Shown here one piece after another: positions 18,646-28,669 of a DNA stretch of 64,000 bases. Position 1 is the stretch's first letter; each line of letters opens with the position of its first letter. The position numbers and the translations under genes were made by a program. The notes below the pieces were generated by a model. The model saw nothing but the letters and a program-made list of their open reading frames with translations. It was not told the DNA's origin and made no database searches. The DNA is from Legionella jamestowniensis (GTDB lineage Bacteria; Pseudomonadota; Gammaproteobacteria; Legionellales; Legionellaceae): NCBI RefSeq assembly GCF_001467745.1, contig NZ_LNYG01000001.1, positions 179,378-243,377 on the forward strand, written 5' to 3'.

Positions 18646-21411
18646 TTAAAGAGACTCAACTGTTTTCTTATGATGCAGCAACTTATCCTTGGTAAGCAAG
18701 GCCTGGGCAAGTTTTTCTTGTTCTTTGGCAATAATATCTGCAGGAGCATTGTTGGTAAATTTGGGGTTTCCCAGTTTACTTTCAGCCAGCGAAATATCTT
18801 TGTCTAATTTAGCAAGCTCTTTATGAAGACGTGCCAGCTCAGCATTTTTATCAATTAATCCCGCCATAGGAATTAATAACTCCAATTCCCCCACCACGGC
18901 TGAGGCAGAAACAGGGGTTTTTTCATCATCGTCCATACAATGAATGTGAGTGAGTTTGCTTAGAGACAGTAGGGTGGTTTGATATTTGTCCACACGTTCT
19001 TTGATAGCAGGTGTTACATTTTTTAGATACAAGGGAATAAGTTTTGCTGGGGAAATAGTCATTTCACTGCGAATAGTACGTATCGACTGGATGACTGTTT
19101 TTAGCCAATCGATTTCTTCCTCTACCATAGGGTTAATAAAATCTTCATTAACCTTTGGAAAAGGGCTTAACATGATGGTTTCCCCATTAATACTGGTTAA
19201 CTTACTGGTTCGTTGCCAAATTTCTTCCGTAATAAAGGGCATAATGGGGTGTAATAATTTTAAAATCTGATCAAGCACATGAATTAAGGTACGACGCGTA
19301 CCTCGTTTCATAGCACCTAAGGCTTGCTGATCATAGAGTACCGACTTTGATAATTCGAGATACCAATCGCAGTATTCATGCCAAACAAATTCATAGAGTG
19401 TATTGGCCAGTAAATCAAAACGATAGGTTTCAAAATAATGATGACATTGTGCTATGGTGTGTTGTAAACGGGATAAAATCCACTCATCAGCCGGGCTGTA
19501 TTGAAAAGCGCCGTCACCGAAATCGATTTGTTCTTCATCCGTATTGAGCAAAACGTAGCGAGAAGCATTCCATAATTTATTACAGAAATTACGATACCCT
19601 TCAACACGTCCCATATCAAAGCGTACATTGCGCCCTGTGGATGCCAGGGAACAGAATGTAAACCGTAAAGCATCAGTACCAAAGGCAGTAATCCCCTCGG
19701 GAAATTCTTTACGTGTTGTTTTAGCAATTTTGTTGCGAACCGAGGTTAGCATGAGATTGGAGGTTCTTTTTTCAACCAAACTTTCAAGATCAATGCCATC
19801 GATCATATCGATTGGATCCAGTACATTACCCTTGGATTTCGACATTTTATGGCCTTCGCTATCGCGAATAAGGCCGGTAATAATGACCTCTTTGAAAGGT
19901 ACTTTCCCGGTAAACTTAAGACCCATCATGATCATTCGGGCAACCCAGAAGAAGATGATGTCAAAGCCAGTTACTAACACTGACGTTGGGTAAAATTGTT
20001 CGAATTCAGGGGTACGCTCTGGCCAGCCCAAGGTAGAGAAGGGCCAAAGGGCAGAGGAAAACCAGGTGTCTAAAACATCTTCATCCTGTTTTAAGGGAAT
20101 CGAATCATCGAGTTTATATTTAAAACGTACGTCGTTTTCACTATAGCCGACATAAACGTGGCCGTGACTGTCATACCATGCAGGAATGCGATGTCCCCAC
20201 CACAATTGTCGGCTAATACACCAGTCTTCAATATTTTCCATCCATTGAAAATAGGTTTTAGTCCAATTTTCCGGAACAAAACGAATCTCTCCTTTTTTAA
20301 CCGCTTCAACAGCAGGTTCGGCTAAAGGTTTGATTTTCACATACCATTGATCCGTTAAAAGGGGCTCAATGATTACCCCGGATTTTTCTCCGCGTGGAAC
20401 TTTTAATTTATGGGGTTCGGTCTTCACCAATAACCCTTCTTTATCCAGATCCTGAACAATTTGTTCCCGCGCTACAAAACGATCCATCCCTTGGTAGTTA
20501 AGAGGTGCGTTCTTATTAATAGTACCTTTCTTGGTTAAAATATTTATTAACGGCAAATCATGGCGTTTTCCAATTTCATGATCATTAAAATCATGCGCTG
20601 GAGTAATTTTTACGCAGCCACTGCCAAAATCTTGCTCAACATAATCATCAGCGATAATGGGAATAATTCTTTCGCTAAGAGGAAGTTGAATTTGCTTACC
20701 AATAAGATGCTTATAACGTTCGTCATCAGGATGGACAGCCACCGCTGTATCCCCAAGCATGGTTTCAGGGCGTGTGGTTGCAATAACAAGTGATTCCTGT
20801 GAGTCAACGATAGGGTAACGAATATGCCATAAAAAGCCATCTTCTTCTTCAGAAAGTACTTCAAGATCCGAAACTGCTGTACCCAATTTAGGATCCCAGT
20901 TTACCAGACGTGTACCCCGATAAATTAATCCTTCATCATACAATTGCACGAACACTTTCTGCACTGCCGCAGATAAACCTTCGTCCATTGTAAAGCGTTC
21001 GCGGGACCAGTCAGCAGAAGAACCAATGCGGCGCATTTGTCGGGTAATTTGGCTACCGGATTCTTCTTTCCACTGCCAAACGCGATCTAGAAATTGCTCG
21101 CGCGACATGTCTTTGCGCGAAAGACCTTCTGCTTCTAGTTGCCGTTCAACCACTAATTGGGTGGATATACCCGCATGGTCAGTACCAGGCTGCCACAGTG
21201 TTTTATAGCCTTGCATTCGATGGTAACGTATTAATGCATCCATTAAGGTATGCTGAAAGCCATGCCCCATGTGTAAGCTGCCAGTTACATTAGGAGGAGG
21301 CAGCATGATGCAGTAGCTCTTACCATCACCACGCGGTGCAAAATAATGATGATTTTCCCATTTTTCATAACAAGCTTGTTCAATCGCATGAGGAGCGTAA
21401 GTCTTATCCAT
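18646..21411 (-). CDS. valS: Valine--tRNA ligase
   Basis: 921 residues, a normal length. It is a class I synthetase that charges tRNA-Val. The HIGH signature appears as GSLHMGHG near residue 45 and the KMSKS loop as HKMSKSKGN near residue 530. The editing domain lies in the CP1 insertion (including [17 protein letters not shown]). The anticodon-binding domain and the C-terminal coiled-coil arm typical of ValRS (residues about 850-921) are also visible. The start is the ATG at 21409-21411. It appears monocistronic. Nothing odd is seen. Confidence 0.98.
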   Translation of the reverse strand: MDKTYAPHAIEQACYEKWENHHYFAPRGDGKSYCIMLPPPNVTGSLHMGHGFQHTLMDALIRYHRMQGYKTLWQPGTDHAGISTQLVVERQLEAEGLSRKDMSREQFLDRVWQWKEESGSQITRQMRRIGSSADWSRERFTMDEGLSAAVQKVFVQLYDEGLIYRGTRLVNWDPKLGTAVSDLEVLSEEEDGFLWHIRYPIVDSQESLVIATTRPETMLGDTAVAVHPDDERYKHLIGKQIQLPLSERIIPIIADDYVEQDFGSGCVKITPAHDFNDHEIGKRHDLPLINILTKKGTINKNAPLNYQGMDRFVAREQIVQDLDKEGLLVKTEPHKLKVPRGEKSGVIIEPLLTDQWYVKIKPLAEPAVEAVKKGEIRFVPENWTKTYFQWMENIEDWCISRQLWWGHRIPAWYDSHGHVYVGYSENDVRFKYKLDDSIPLKQDEDVLDTWFSSALWPFSTLGWPERTPEFEQFYPTSVLVTGFDIIFFWVARMIMMGLKFTGKVPFKEVIITGLIRDSEGHKMSKSKGNVLDPIDMIDGIDLESLVEKRTSNLMLTSVRNKIAKTTRKEFPEGITAFGTDALRFTFCSLASTGRNVRFDMGRVEGYRNFCNKLWNASRYVLLNTDEEQIDFGDGAFQYSPADEWILSRLQHTIAQCHHYFETYRFDLLANTLYEFVWHEYCDWYLELSKSVLYDQQALGAMKRGTRRTLIHVLDQILKLLHPIMPFITEEIWQRTSKLTSINGETIMLSPFPKVNEDFINPMVEEEIDWLKTVIQSIRTIRSEMTISPAKLIPLYLKNVTPAIKERVDKYQTTLLSLSKLTHIHCMDDDEKTPVSASAVVGELELLIPMAGLIDKNAELARLHKELAKLDKDISLAESKLGNPKFTNNAPADIIAKEQEKLAQALLTKDKLLHHKKTVESL

Positions 21412-21532
21412 CGTTTAACCCGTACAAATCAAAGTTGCGAATATTAACATATACCACAAGCATAAATCATCGTTAATTAAGAAGAGACTCAAACCTATGT
21501 TCTCAGGGCTTGAGCCAGCACAATTACCAGAA

Positions 21533-24500
21533 TCATAGAGATTTTGATGGGTCATTTATTAACTCTTCATTTAAACTGGCTTGTTTTTCTTTAGCCAAAT
21601 CATGGCGATGATCAGCAGCAAGGTATGTATACATTGTAGGTACAACAAAAAGTGTAAATCCAGTGCCCACCAATAATCCCATGGCAATGACAAGCCCGAT
21701 ATCAAATCGACTCACAGCACCTGCACCTGTGGCAATCAACAAAGGGATAACTCCAAATACCATAGCCGCAGTAGTCATTAAAATAGGACGTAAGCGAATG
21801 CCGGCCGCTTCCTCAACGGCAGCCCTGCGATCAAGGCCTTTTTCGCGTTGTAATTGATTGGCAAAATCTACAATCAAAATTCCATGCTTACTGATTAAGC
21901 CAATTAACGTAATTAAACCTACCTGTGTATAAATATTAATGCTTGCCGCACCTAAGTTAAGTGGGATAAGGGCTCCACAAATGGACATAGGCACGCTGAT
22001 AAGAATAATTAAAGGATCCCTGAAACTTTCATATTGCGCTGACAGTACCAGGAAAATAACAATAATCGCCATAAAAAAAGCAAGGATTAGCGCGCTTCCT
22101 TCCTGAATAAATTGCCTTGATTGACCTCCGTAATCATAGGTAAATCCCTTAGGTAAGACTTCTTTGGCCGCTTCAGCAAGGAAGGCCAACCCTTGGCCTA
22201 ACGTTTGTCCAGGCATCATTACCCCTTGGATTGTGGCTGAATTAAGCTGCTGGAAATGCGTAACGGCGTTAGGTTGTACTATTTCCTTCCCTGTAACGAC
22301 GGTTGATAAAGGTACCATCGTGTCATTGGCAGTACGGACATAAATCTCACCTAACTGCTGGGGATTAAGACGATATTTTCTATCCAGTTGAGGTATAACT
22401 TGATAACTTCGACCTTGTAGATTGAAATAATTAACATAATTGCCCGATAATGCGCTGGTTAAACTGCTACCAATGGCTTGCATGTCCAACCCTAAATCGG
22501 ACGCTTTTGAACGGTTAATTTGAAATTCTACTTCCGGCTGATTGAATTTCAAACTGTTATCCAGATAAATAAAAAGACCGCTTTTTTGTGCTTTATCCAT
22601 TAATTTATTAGAAACGTCAAATAACGTTTGGAAATCATTCGTCGTTTTAATAACAAATTGTATAGGTGTTCCACTACCACCTCCCGGCAAAGGTGGGGGA
22701 ATCACGGCAAATGACTTTAATCCCGCCACTTCATCCAATTTTTGCTGCAGGGGCTCTTTTAGTTGAAATTGCGTTTTATCGCGCTTATCCCAGGCTTTTA
22801 AAACCATCCCGGAAATGGGTGCACTCATGTTAACGGTAAAATAATGCTCAGCCTCTGGAAAACTTTTATAGATTTCATCGAAAGGCTTGGTAAACGCTTC
22901 GATGTAATTAATGGTTGCATACTGCGGGGCGGTACCCACGACAAAGAAAAAACCTTGGTCTTCTTCAGGTGCTGTTTCATCGGGTGTATGGGTATAAAGA
23001 TAAGGGAGCATTAATAAAACGGTTGCGGCGAATAGCAATATGATGGCTCTTGTATCCAATAAACTATGGAGCATGCGCTGATAGCGGACTTTCAATCGGT
23101 TAAACTTATCATCGAGAAAATGAACGAAGCGCCCACTGCTAATATCGGCAGAAAGAATTTTGGAACACATCATAGGTGTTAAGGTAAGAGCGATGATTCC
23201 AGAAATGATCACGGCACTCGCTAAAGTAAATGCAAATTCCTTAAATAAAGCACCTGTTAAGCCCCCCATAAAACCAATGGGTGCATAAACGGCAGCCAAC
23301 GTAATGGTCATGGCAATAACCGGTGTTGCAATTTCACGTGCACCAATAAGGGATGCTTGTAGTGGTGTTCGCCCCTCTTCGATATGACGGTGCACATTTT
23401 CGACCACGACAATGGCATCGTCAACGACAAGTCCAATTGCCAATACAAAAGCAAGCAATGTCAGTAGGTTGACCGAATAGCCAAGAAACAACATGAACGT
23501 GCAGACACCGATAAGGGATAACGGTATGGTAACGACAGGTATAATAACGGAACGCACAGATCCTAAGAATAGAAAAATGACTACGATAACAATTAACGCT
23601 GCTTCAAGAATAGTGTGTACTACTTCTTCAATGGACGCGCGAATAAAATCCGTTGCATCGTAAACGATGGTTCCCTTCAATGATGGAGGAAATTCGTGCT
23701 GGATAGAAGGCATAATTTTACGCACATTCGTGATGACCGTAAGAGGGTTTGCCGTAGGGGTTGGCGTAATGGCAATGAAAACAGCTTTTTTGCCATCGAA
23801 TCGAACAGACGTATTATAATCTTGGGAACCTAATTCGACCTGGGCAATATCTCGTAGTCGAATAATAGAATTATTATTCGAACGGACAATCAATTGGCCA
23901 AATTCCTCAGCATTATTAAGGTCAGTTTTTGCTGTCATATTAATGGCAACGTATTCACCTTTTGTACTGCCTGCTGCTGTTAAAAAATTATTGCGCGCAA
24001 GAACATTGGAAACATCGGCTGGAGAGACATTCAAGGCTGCCATTTTGACAGGATCAAGAAAAATCCTCATGGAATAAGTGGCTCCCCCAAGAATTTCCGC
24101 TTTTGCCACACCGTCGACAGTTTCAAGCTGTGGTTGGACGACGCGCGTTGCATAATCCGTGATTTGTTGTGGTGTCATATCAGTACTATCGAGGCTGATA
24201 TACATTAACGGCGTTGAAGTATCAGAGCTTTTGACAATAACAGGTTGTTGGGATTCGGGTGGCAACTGATTTAAGGTTTGCTGCACTTTACTCATGACAT
24301 CAGTAAAGGCAACCTGGGGGTCAAAGTTAAGCTTGATTGTTAAGGTGATAGTACTAACACCCTGCGTACTTGAAGAGGTCATGTAATCAATCCCTTCAGC
24401 ACTGGCCACGGCTGCTTCAAGAGGGGTGGTTATAAAACCTGCGATTAGGTTGGCATCAGCTCCAGGATAGGCTGTTGTTATGGTAATCACCGTGTTATCC

Positions 24501-24619
24501 ATCCGTGGATACTGACGTATTTGCATCGTCAAAATTGAATTTAAGCCAAATAAAAAAATCAAAAGGCTTATAACAGAAGCCAGAACAGGGCGTTTGATAA
24601 AAATATCTGTGAATTTCAT
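21533..24619 (-). CDS. RND (HAE1 family) multidrug efflux permease, inner membrane
   Basis: 1028 residues with the AcrB/MdtB layout: TM1, large periplasmic loop, TM2-7, second loop, TM8-12. The proton-relay pair appears in GLVVDDAIVVVENV (TM4) and the conserved Lys in GLISKHGILIVDF (TM10). It would drive export of drugs or detergents together with the adaptor encoded just upstream and an outer-membrane TolC-type channel not in this window. The ribosome site is TCAGGA before the ATG. The gene is separated by 104 bp, containing a hairpin, from the adaptor gene, and they are probably one operon. Confidence 0.95.
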   Translation of the reverse strand: MKFTDIFIKRPVLASVISLLIFLFGLNSILTMQIRQYPRMDNTVITITTAYPGADANLIAGFITTPLEAAVASAEGIDYMTSSSTQGVSTITLTIKLNFDPQVAFTDVMSKVQQTLNQLPPESQQPVIVKSSDTSTPLMYISLDSTDMTPQQITDYATRVVQPQLETVDGVAKAEILGGATYSMRIFLDPVKMAALNVSPADVSNVLARNNFLTAAGSTKGEYVAINMTAKTDLNNAEEFGQLIVRSNNNSIIRLRDIAQVELGSQDYNTSVRFDGKKAVFIAITPTPTANPLTVITNVRKIMPSIQHEFPPSLKGTIVYDATDFIRASIEEVVHTILEAALIVIVVIFLFLGSVRSVIIPVVTIPLSLIGVCTFMLFLGYSVNLLTLLAFVLAIGLVVDDAIVVVENVHRHIEEGRTPLQASLIGAREIATPVIAMTITLAAVYAPIGFMGGLTGALFKEFAFTLASAVIISGIIALTLTPMMCSKILSADISSGRFVHFLDDKFNRLKVRYQRMLHSLLDTRAIILLFAATVLLMLPYLYTHTPDETAPEEDQGFFFVVGTAPQYATINYIEAFTKPFDEIYKSFPEAEHYFTVNMSAPISGMVLKAWDKRDKTQFQLKEPLQQKLDEVAGLKSFAVIPPPLPGGGSGTPIQFVIKTTNDFQTLFDVSNKLMDKAQKSGLFIYLDNSLKFNQPEVEFQINRSKASDLGLDMQAIGSSLTSALSGNYVNYFNLQGRSYQVIPQLDRKYRLNPQQLGEIYVRTANDTMVPLSTVVTGKEIVQPNAVTHFQQLNSATIQGVMMPGQTLGQGLAFLAEAAKEVLPKGFTYDYGGQSRQFIQEGSALILAFFMAIIVIFLVLSAQYESFRDPLIILISVPMSICGALIPLNLGAASINIYTQVGLITLIGLISKHGILIVDFANQLQREKGLDRRAAVEEAAGIRLRPILMTTAAMVFGVIPLLIATGAGAVSRFDIGLVIAMGLLVGTGFTLFVVPTMYTYLAADHRHDLAKEKQASLNEELINDPSKSL

Positions 24620-24678
24620 GATTATCCTGATAAAACTTAATTCTCAATACCTGCGTAAGAATGTAGTTGCTTTAAGAT

Positions 24679-24705
24679 AAACCAATGACACATTGCCATT
24701 GGTTT
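24679..24705. other. Hairpin between adaptor and permease genes
   Basis: AAACCAATG (24679-24687) and CATTGGTTT (24697-24705) form a 9-bp stem with a 9-nt loop in the 104-bp gap of the efflux operon. It may reduce read-through or protect an mRNA end; this is uncertain. Confidence 0.4.
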
Positions 24706-24723
24706 AAACAAGCCTTACGATGT

Positions 24724-25977
24724 TTATTGACCTAATTGATCTGGATCCGTGATATCTTGCAATTTCACGCTATTATTAATGACCACACGCGTTCCATTTT
24801 GCAGTTTCAACTCACCAGAACTCACCACTTGTTGCCCAGGTTTAATTCCTTTTTTAATAACTGTAAAATTACCTTCCTGCTCACCAGTGCTAACAAAGAC
24901 GCGTCTTACACGCAGAATATCCTTGCCTTCACTATCCTTTTTACCAGTTTTATCTTTCTCTATAATAAAGACGGAATTGCCATACAGGCTGTAGGAAATT
25001 GCTGTGGAAGGTAAAACCACCGTATCAGGAATGGGTGGTTGTTCAACAGAAATTGAGGCGAACATTCCAGGAATAAACGCAAACTGGGTAGTATGATTTT
25101 TCGCATTTGTATTACTATCACATTGAACAACAACGGGTTGATTGTCTTTTTGATTTTTTTGAGCATTGCTATTTTTCAACTGCGGATTAACTGCTGAACA
25201 ATTAGGGACCGTTGCTTGTACCAGAACGTTATGCGTATTCGTGTCCACTTTGGCATTGATAGCGGTTATTTTTCCTTCAAATATACGATTAGGAAATCCC
25301 TCAACGTTAAATTGAATCCGTTGCTCAAGGTGTAGGCGCTTTAACATTTGCTCGGGCAGGTAAAACTGGAGAAACAGTGGATCCATGGATTGTAAGGTAA
25401 CAATGGATGTTTGCCCTGGGGTTACGTATTGACCCAGGTTAACCTGGCGAATCCCAAGTTGGCCTGAGAAAGGTGCGGTAATATGTTTTTGCTTTATTTC
25501 CGCTTCTGTTTTTTCGACATTGGCTTGTGCCTGCTGTAAGCTTGCAAGCGCCTCATCAACATTCGAGCTTGGCGTGGCTCCACGTTTAAATAAATCAGCT
25601 TGACGCCTGTAACTTAATTCTTTTAATGCCAGATCCGCTTTATTAAATTTTAGGGTTGCTTGATCCACGCTATCGTCAATGTCTATAAGCGGTTGATCTT
25701 TTTCGAGATATTGGCCGGACTCAAAATGGATTTTTATAACATTCCCTGACGCTTGTGAGTTTACATCAACGCCGTTTATGGCTACAAAGTTACCAACCGC
25801 AGCAATGGTGGGTTCCCACTTTTTTTTGATAGCTGTAACCGATGAGACACTGACGGCAGGAGGTTCATAGCTCGCAAAAAATCGCTTAATCATAAAGCTC
25901 TTAAAGAGGTTAAACGCAATAATTCCCCCGAATACAACCACAAGAGCAATTATCATGATAGTCATGCGTTTTTTCAT
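24724..25977 (-). CDS. RND efflux periplasmic adaptor (membrane fusion protein)
   Basis: 417 residues. An N-terminal membrane anchor (MTIMIIALVVVFGGIIAF) is followed by a lipoyl half, a short coiled-coil hairpin (LKELSYRRQADLFKRGATP and VDEALASLQQAQANVEKTE), GQLGIRQVNLGQYVTPG and the beta-barrel region. It links the inner-membrane pump to an outer-membrane channel. A Gln/Asn-rich insertion of about 40 residues with two Cys (NCSAVNPQ to VVVQCDSN) interrupts the barrel domain and is unusual for the family. The ATG has GAGGA upstream. It is the first gene of the efflux operon. Confidence 0.92.
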   Translation of the reverse strand: MKKRMTIMIIALVVVFGGIIAFNLFKSFMIKRFFASYEPPAVSVSSVTAIKKKWEPTIAAVGNFVAINGVDVNSQASGNVIKIHFESGQYLEKDQPLIDIDDSVDQATLKFNKADLALKELSYRRQADLFKRGATPSSNVDEALASLQQAQANVEKTEAEIKQKHITAPFSGQLGIRQVNLGQYVTPGQTSIVTLQSMDPLFLQFYLPEQMLKRLHLEQRIQFNVEGFPNRIFEGKITAINAKVDTNTHNVLVQATVPNCSAVNPQLKNSNAQKNQKDNQPVVVQCDSNTNAKNHTTQFAFIPGMFASISVEQPPIPDTVVLPSTAISYSLYGNSVFIIEKDKTGKKDSEGKDILRVRRVFVSTGEQEGNFTVIKKGIKPGQQVVSSGELKLQNGTRVVINNSVKLQDITDPDQLGQ

Positions 25978-26111
25978 TTTAAATCCTCAAACAGATGCGC
26001 GATCAATTAAGCGGCATTTACTATATCATAAATACTTTAATCATAAATTTTTTATTGGAGTGGATTGCGGGTGAATACCCGCACAAGTTGATAAATGTGA
26101 TTGTATAGAGG

Positions 26112-26477
26112 TTAGTCGCAATCAAATTGCACAGCTTGTTCATTATGATTCACTATTTCTAAAACAGCCTGAGGGGCTAATTCAAATGAAAATCTATCAT
26201 TGGCACTCATAAAGGGTATGACCAAAATAGTGCCCTCCTTAACGAGGATGTCATTAACAATGCTGTTATTTTTAACTGAAATAAAATTAAGAACATTATC
26301 TTGTTCTTGAGTGTTAGATTCTATTTTACAGACTAACTTTTTGGGTGATTCCAAATTCCCATGAAGAGAAATTTCGTCATTTGAAAGAAGGGTAAATGAG
26401 CAACTTTCAGAATAAGCGATTCCTGATAAGCAATAAATCATCAGGAAAGTTAATAAATTTATTTTTTTATTATTCAT
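26112..26477 (-). CDS. Small exported protein of unknown function
   Basis: 121 residues with GAGGAG before the ATG. A Sec signal peptide (MNNKKINLLTFLMIYCLSGIAYS) precedes a mature domain of about 98 residues with three Cys, beta-rich in character (EISLHGNLESPKKLVCKIE, ENDRFSFELAPQAVLEIVN-like). No family is recognised. It is probably periplasmic or surface located. It is isolated, with non-coding DNA on both sides (26478-26714 is the LRR side and shows nothing notable). Confidence 0.65.
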   Translation of the reverse strand: MNNKKINLLTFLMIYCLSGIAYSESCSFTLLSNDEISLHGNLESPKKLVCKIESNTQEQDNVLNFISVKNNSIVNDILVKEGTILVIPFMSANDRFSFELAPQAVLEIVNHNEQAVQFDCD

Positions 26478-26714
26478 AAATTACTCCTCTACTTATACTT
26501 CTTTCTTCCACATGAGCTTTTTAATGAAGTTTCACCAGTTTGTACGGACTAATTTGTTACAAGTACCGTTGTTAACGTCATTAAATGCCAACAAAGGCTA
26601 ACAAATAGAAGCCTTTTACGTCAAATAAGACTCATTATGATTTTAAAAATAGCCGGGAAGATCTTTTGAAATCTAAGGTTAAAGAAAGAGGGGATTTATT
26701 CTCTGGTACGCAAT

Positions 26715-28376
26715 TTAAAGGGTACATTTGATTTTTTTGAATGATTTAATCTTCTCCTCCGTTTTTTGTAATTGAAAAGGAAAAAAGCCTAGAGTGTTTT
26801 GATGACAACTGTCCGCCTTCAGAAAAGAAAGAATATGACCTGCTATATCATTGGGCAATTTATAATGCTTTTGTATTGCAGGCATAGTAACGAGTGCTCT
26901 CGCCAAATCAGACTCGCCATTTCCAGTTAGGTTAAATCGCGTCCTTTCACTACCCAACGCTTTAAGGATAGCATCCTTTTGTGTGCCAGTTTTGCCCATA
27001 AATAAATCATTATAGCTTAAATCAATTGTTTTTACGGTGAGTGGAATGGCAGCAAAGATTTGAATTAGCTCCTTCTGGGTAAATTGCCCAAGATTATTTC
27101 CACGTAAGCGCAGTGAAGTTATGTTTCGGGGAATCAGCCGTAATAAAGCAGTCAGGGTGGTAGCCATTAAGGTATTCAAATTATTATTGCTTAAATCCAG
27201 GGACATCTCGTGTTCTGGTAGAGTTGTGAAGAGCTTGGTTAGTCCTGTTTCCAATTCAAGGGCAGAATTGTTATTTAGAATCAGTAAGGTGATATTTTGG
27301 GGTAGTTTTTTAAAAGCTTCAACAGGCATACGATAAATTTGAATGGCACTTAAATTGAGGCAAGTTACCGTGCTTGGTACAGCTTGAAAAATTTTGACTA
27401 CAACATCGTGCGTTAAATCATAAAATTTATTGTCACTTAAATCCAGGATAGCTACATTGGGATGGATTAACCCCAAACTGTTGGCTAAAACAACACCTGA
27501 ATCGCTCTTAAGTTCATTCGAACTTAAATTCAATAACATTAAATCAGCCGGAAGAGATTGAAAAAATTCCATTTGCTTTATTGAGCTATCTTTTAATAAA
27601 CCATTTTTGCTTAAATTAAGTGTTCGTATATTGTCGGAGAGGGCGTTAACGATTAGTTGCAAAGAGATAGCTGGTAGTAAATGGAGAACATTGCTACTGA
27701 AATCCAACGCAATGACGTGGTTTGGAATCGCTTCAAAGAGTGGTAGCAGTTTGGTAAGGTTAGTTTTGCCAAAATTATTTTCTCTAAGTTGCAACGAGGA
27801 AACAGTTTTAGACAGTGCTCTTAACGCTTGAGTCAATTTTTCAGGTGCATTGGAAAAATTAGCGCTTAAATCAAGTGAGTCTACAGAAAGCGCCGTAAAA
27901 GCCTCTACTAATTCTTTTTCTGGTCGTTCATAAAGCGCATTGCCTTTTAAACTTAAGAATCTAACTGTTTTTGGAATACTTTTTATAACGTCGACAAATT
28001 TGTTCCCCTGGATATCACTAAGGTGATTTTCGTCTAAGTACAAAGCTGTGATGTTCTTTGGAAGTGATTTAAATGCAAGTATCAATTCTGCCGCTGATTT
28101 GATACCCAAATTGTTTGCGTTTAGTTTCAGTGTCTTAACGTGGAAGGGAATCGCATTAAAGATCTGTGCCAGTTCTTCGCCAGTTTTTCCACTTAATTTA
28201 TTATGGGTTAAGATTAGTGAATCGACGTTTTGTGAAATAGACTGAAGGGCTTTTTTTATAAGCGCATTAGATACTAGATTAAAATCATAGAAGCTTATTT
28301 CAAGTGAGGTGCATGCAATGGGAATTGCAGCAACAGCTTTTGAAAAGTTACCTTCTACATTTACGCAATAGAACAT
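26715..28376 (-). CDS. Leucine-rich repeat protein with short F-box-like C-terminus, putative effector
   Basis: 553 residues from an ATG with GAGGG at the right distance. About 16-17 LRRs of the ribonuclease-inhibitor/GALA style (LxLxxNxLxxxxxxxLxxxFxxIPxxVxxL) fill residues about 20-480, for example LKLNANNLG, LYLDENHLS, LDLSNNNLN and LRLRGNNLGQ. The last 70 residues contain LPNDIAGHILSFLKAD, a short helix-rich stretch resembling F-box-like segments at the ends of many Legionella repeat proteins. There is no signal peptide, the tail is Lys-rich, and the length is that of a solenoid binding protein. An effector role in host-protein binding is inferred from the architecture. Confidence 0.82.
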   Translation of the reverse strand: MFYCVNVEGNFSKAVAAIPIACTSLEISFYDFNLVSNALIKKALQSISQNVDSLILTHNKLSGKTGEELAQIFNAIPFHVKTLKLNANNLGIKSAAELILAFKSLPKNITALYLDENHLSDIQGNKFVDVIKSIPKTVRFLSLKGNALYERPEKELVEAFTALSVDSLDLSANFSNAPEKLTQALRALSKTVSSLQLRENNFGKTNLTKLLPLFEAIPNHVIALDFSSNVLHLLPAISLQLIVNALSDNIRTLNLSKNGLLKDSSIKQMEFFQSLPADLMLLNLSSNELKSDSGVVLANSLGLIHPNVAILDLSDNKFYDLTHDVVVKIFQAVPSTVTCLNLSAIQIYRMPVEAFKKLPQNITLLILNNNSALELETGLTKLFTTLPEHEMSLDLSNNNLNTLMATTLTALLRLIPRNITSLRLRGNNLGQFTQKELIQIFAAIPLTVKTIDLSYNDLFMGKTGTQKDAILKALGSERTRFNLTGNGESDLARALVTMPAIQKHYKLPNDIAGHILSFLKADSCHQNTLGFFPFQLQKTEEKIKSFKKIKCTL

Positions 28377-28453
28377 GTTGATCCCTCAGGATGTCCTTTT
28401 TTACGGCCTTTTAAAATTACTGTTACTTTATCTTTGTTGGATGAAGTGAAACA

Positions 28454-28469
28454 TAGGTAAATTTACCCA
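28454..28469. promoter_or_regulatory. Palindromic operator-like site TAGGTAAATTTACCCA
   Basis: It differs from a perfect 16-bp palindrome at only one symmetric pair. It lies about 80 bp upstream of the LRR gene and 200 bp upstream of the divergent gene at 28670. The same motif occurs at 5944-5959 before another effector-like gene. It is a candidate shared operator. Otherwise the 293-bp gap 28377-28669 is AT-rich with no gene. Confidence 0.4.
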
Positions 28470-28669
28470 ATTTAGACTTTTAAAAAATTCATAACAGGGC
28501 TAAATTCCATTCTCACGTTGCGAATAATTTTGAAAATCTTAACAATAATGCAATACAATTTTACGAAAAATAGATATTGAATAATTTTCGCTTAATAAAA
28601 AAATGCTACATTCCTTACATAAGGTAAAAATTTAAGTTTTTCTAACTTTGCAGTATGTGAGATTTTATA

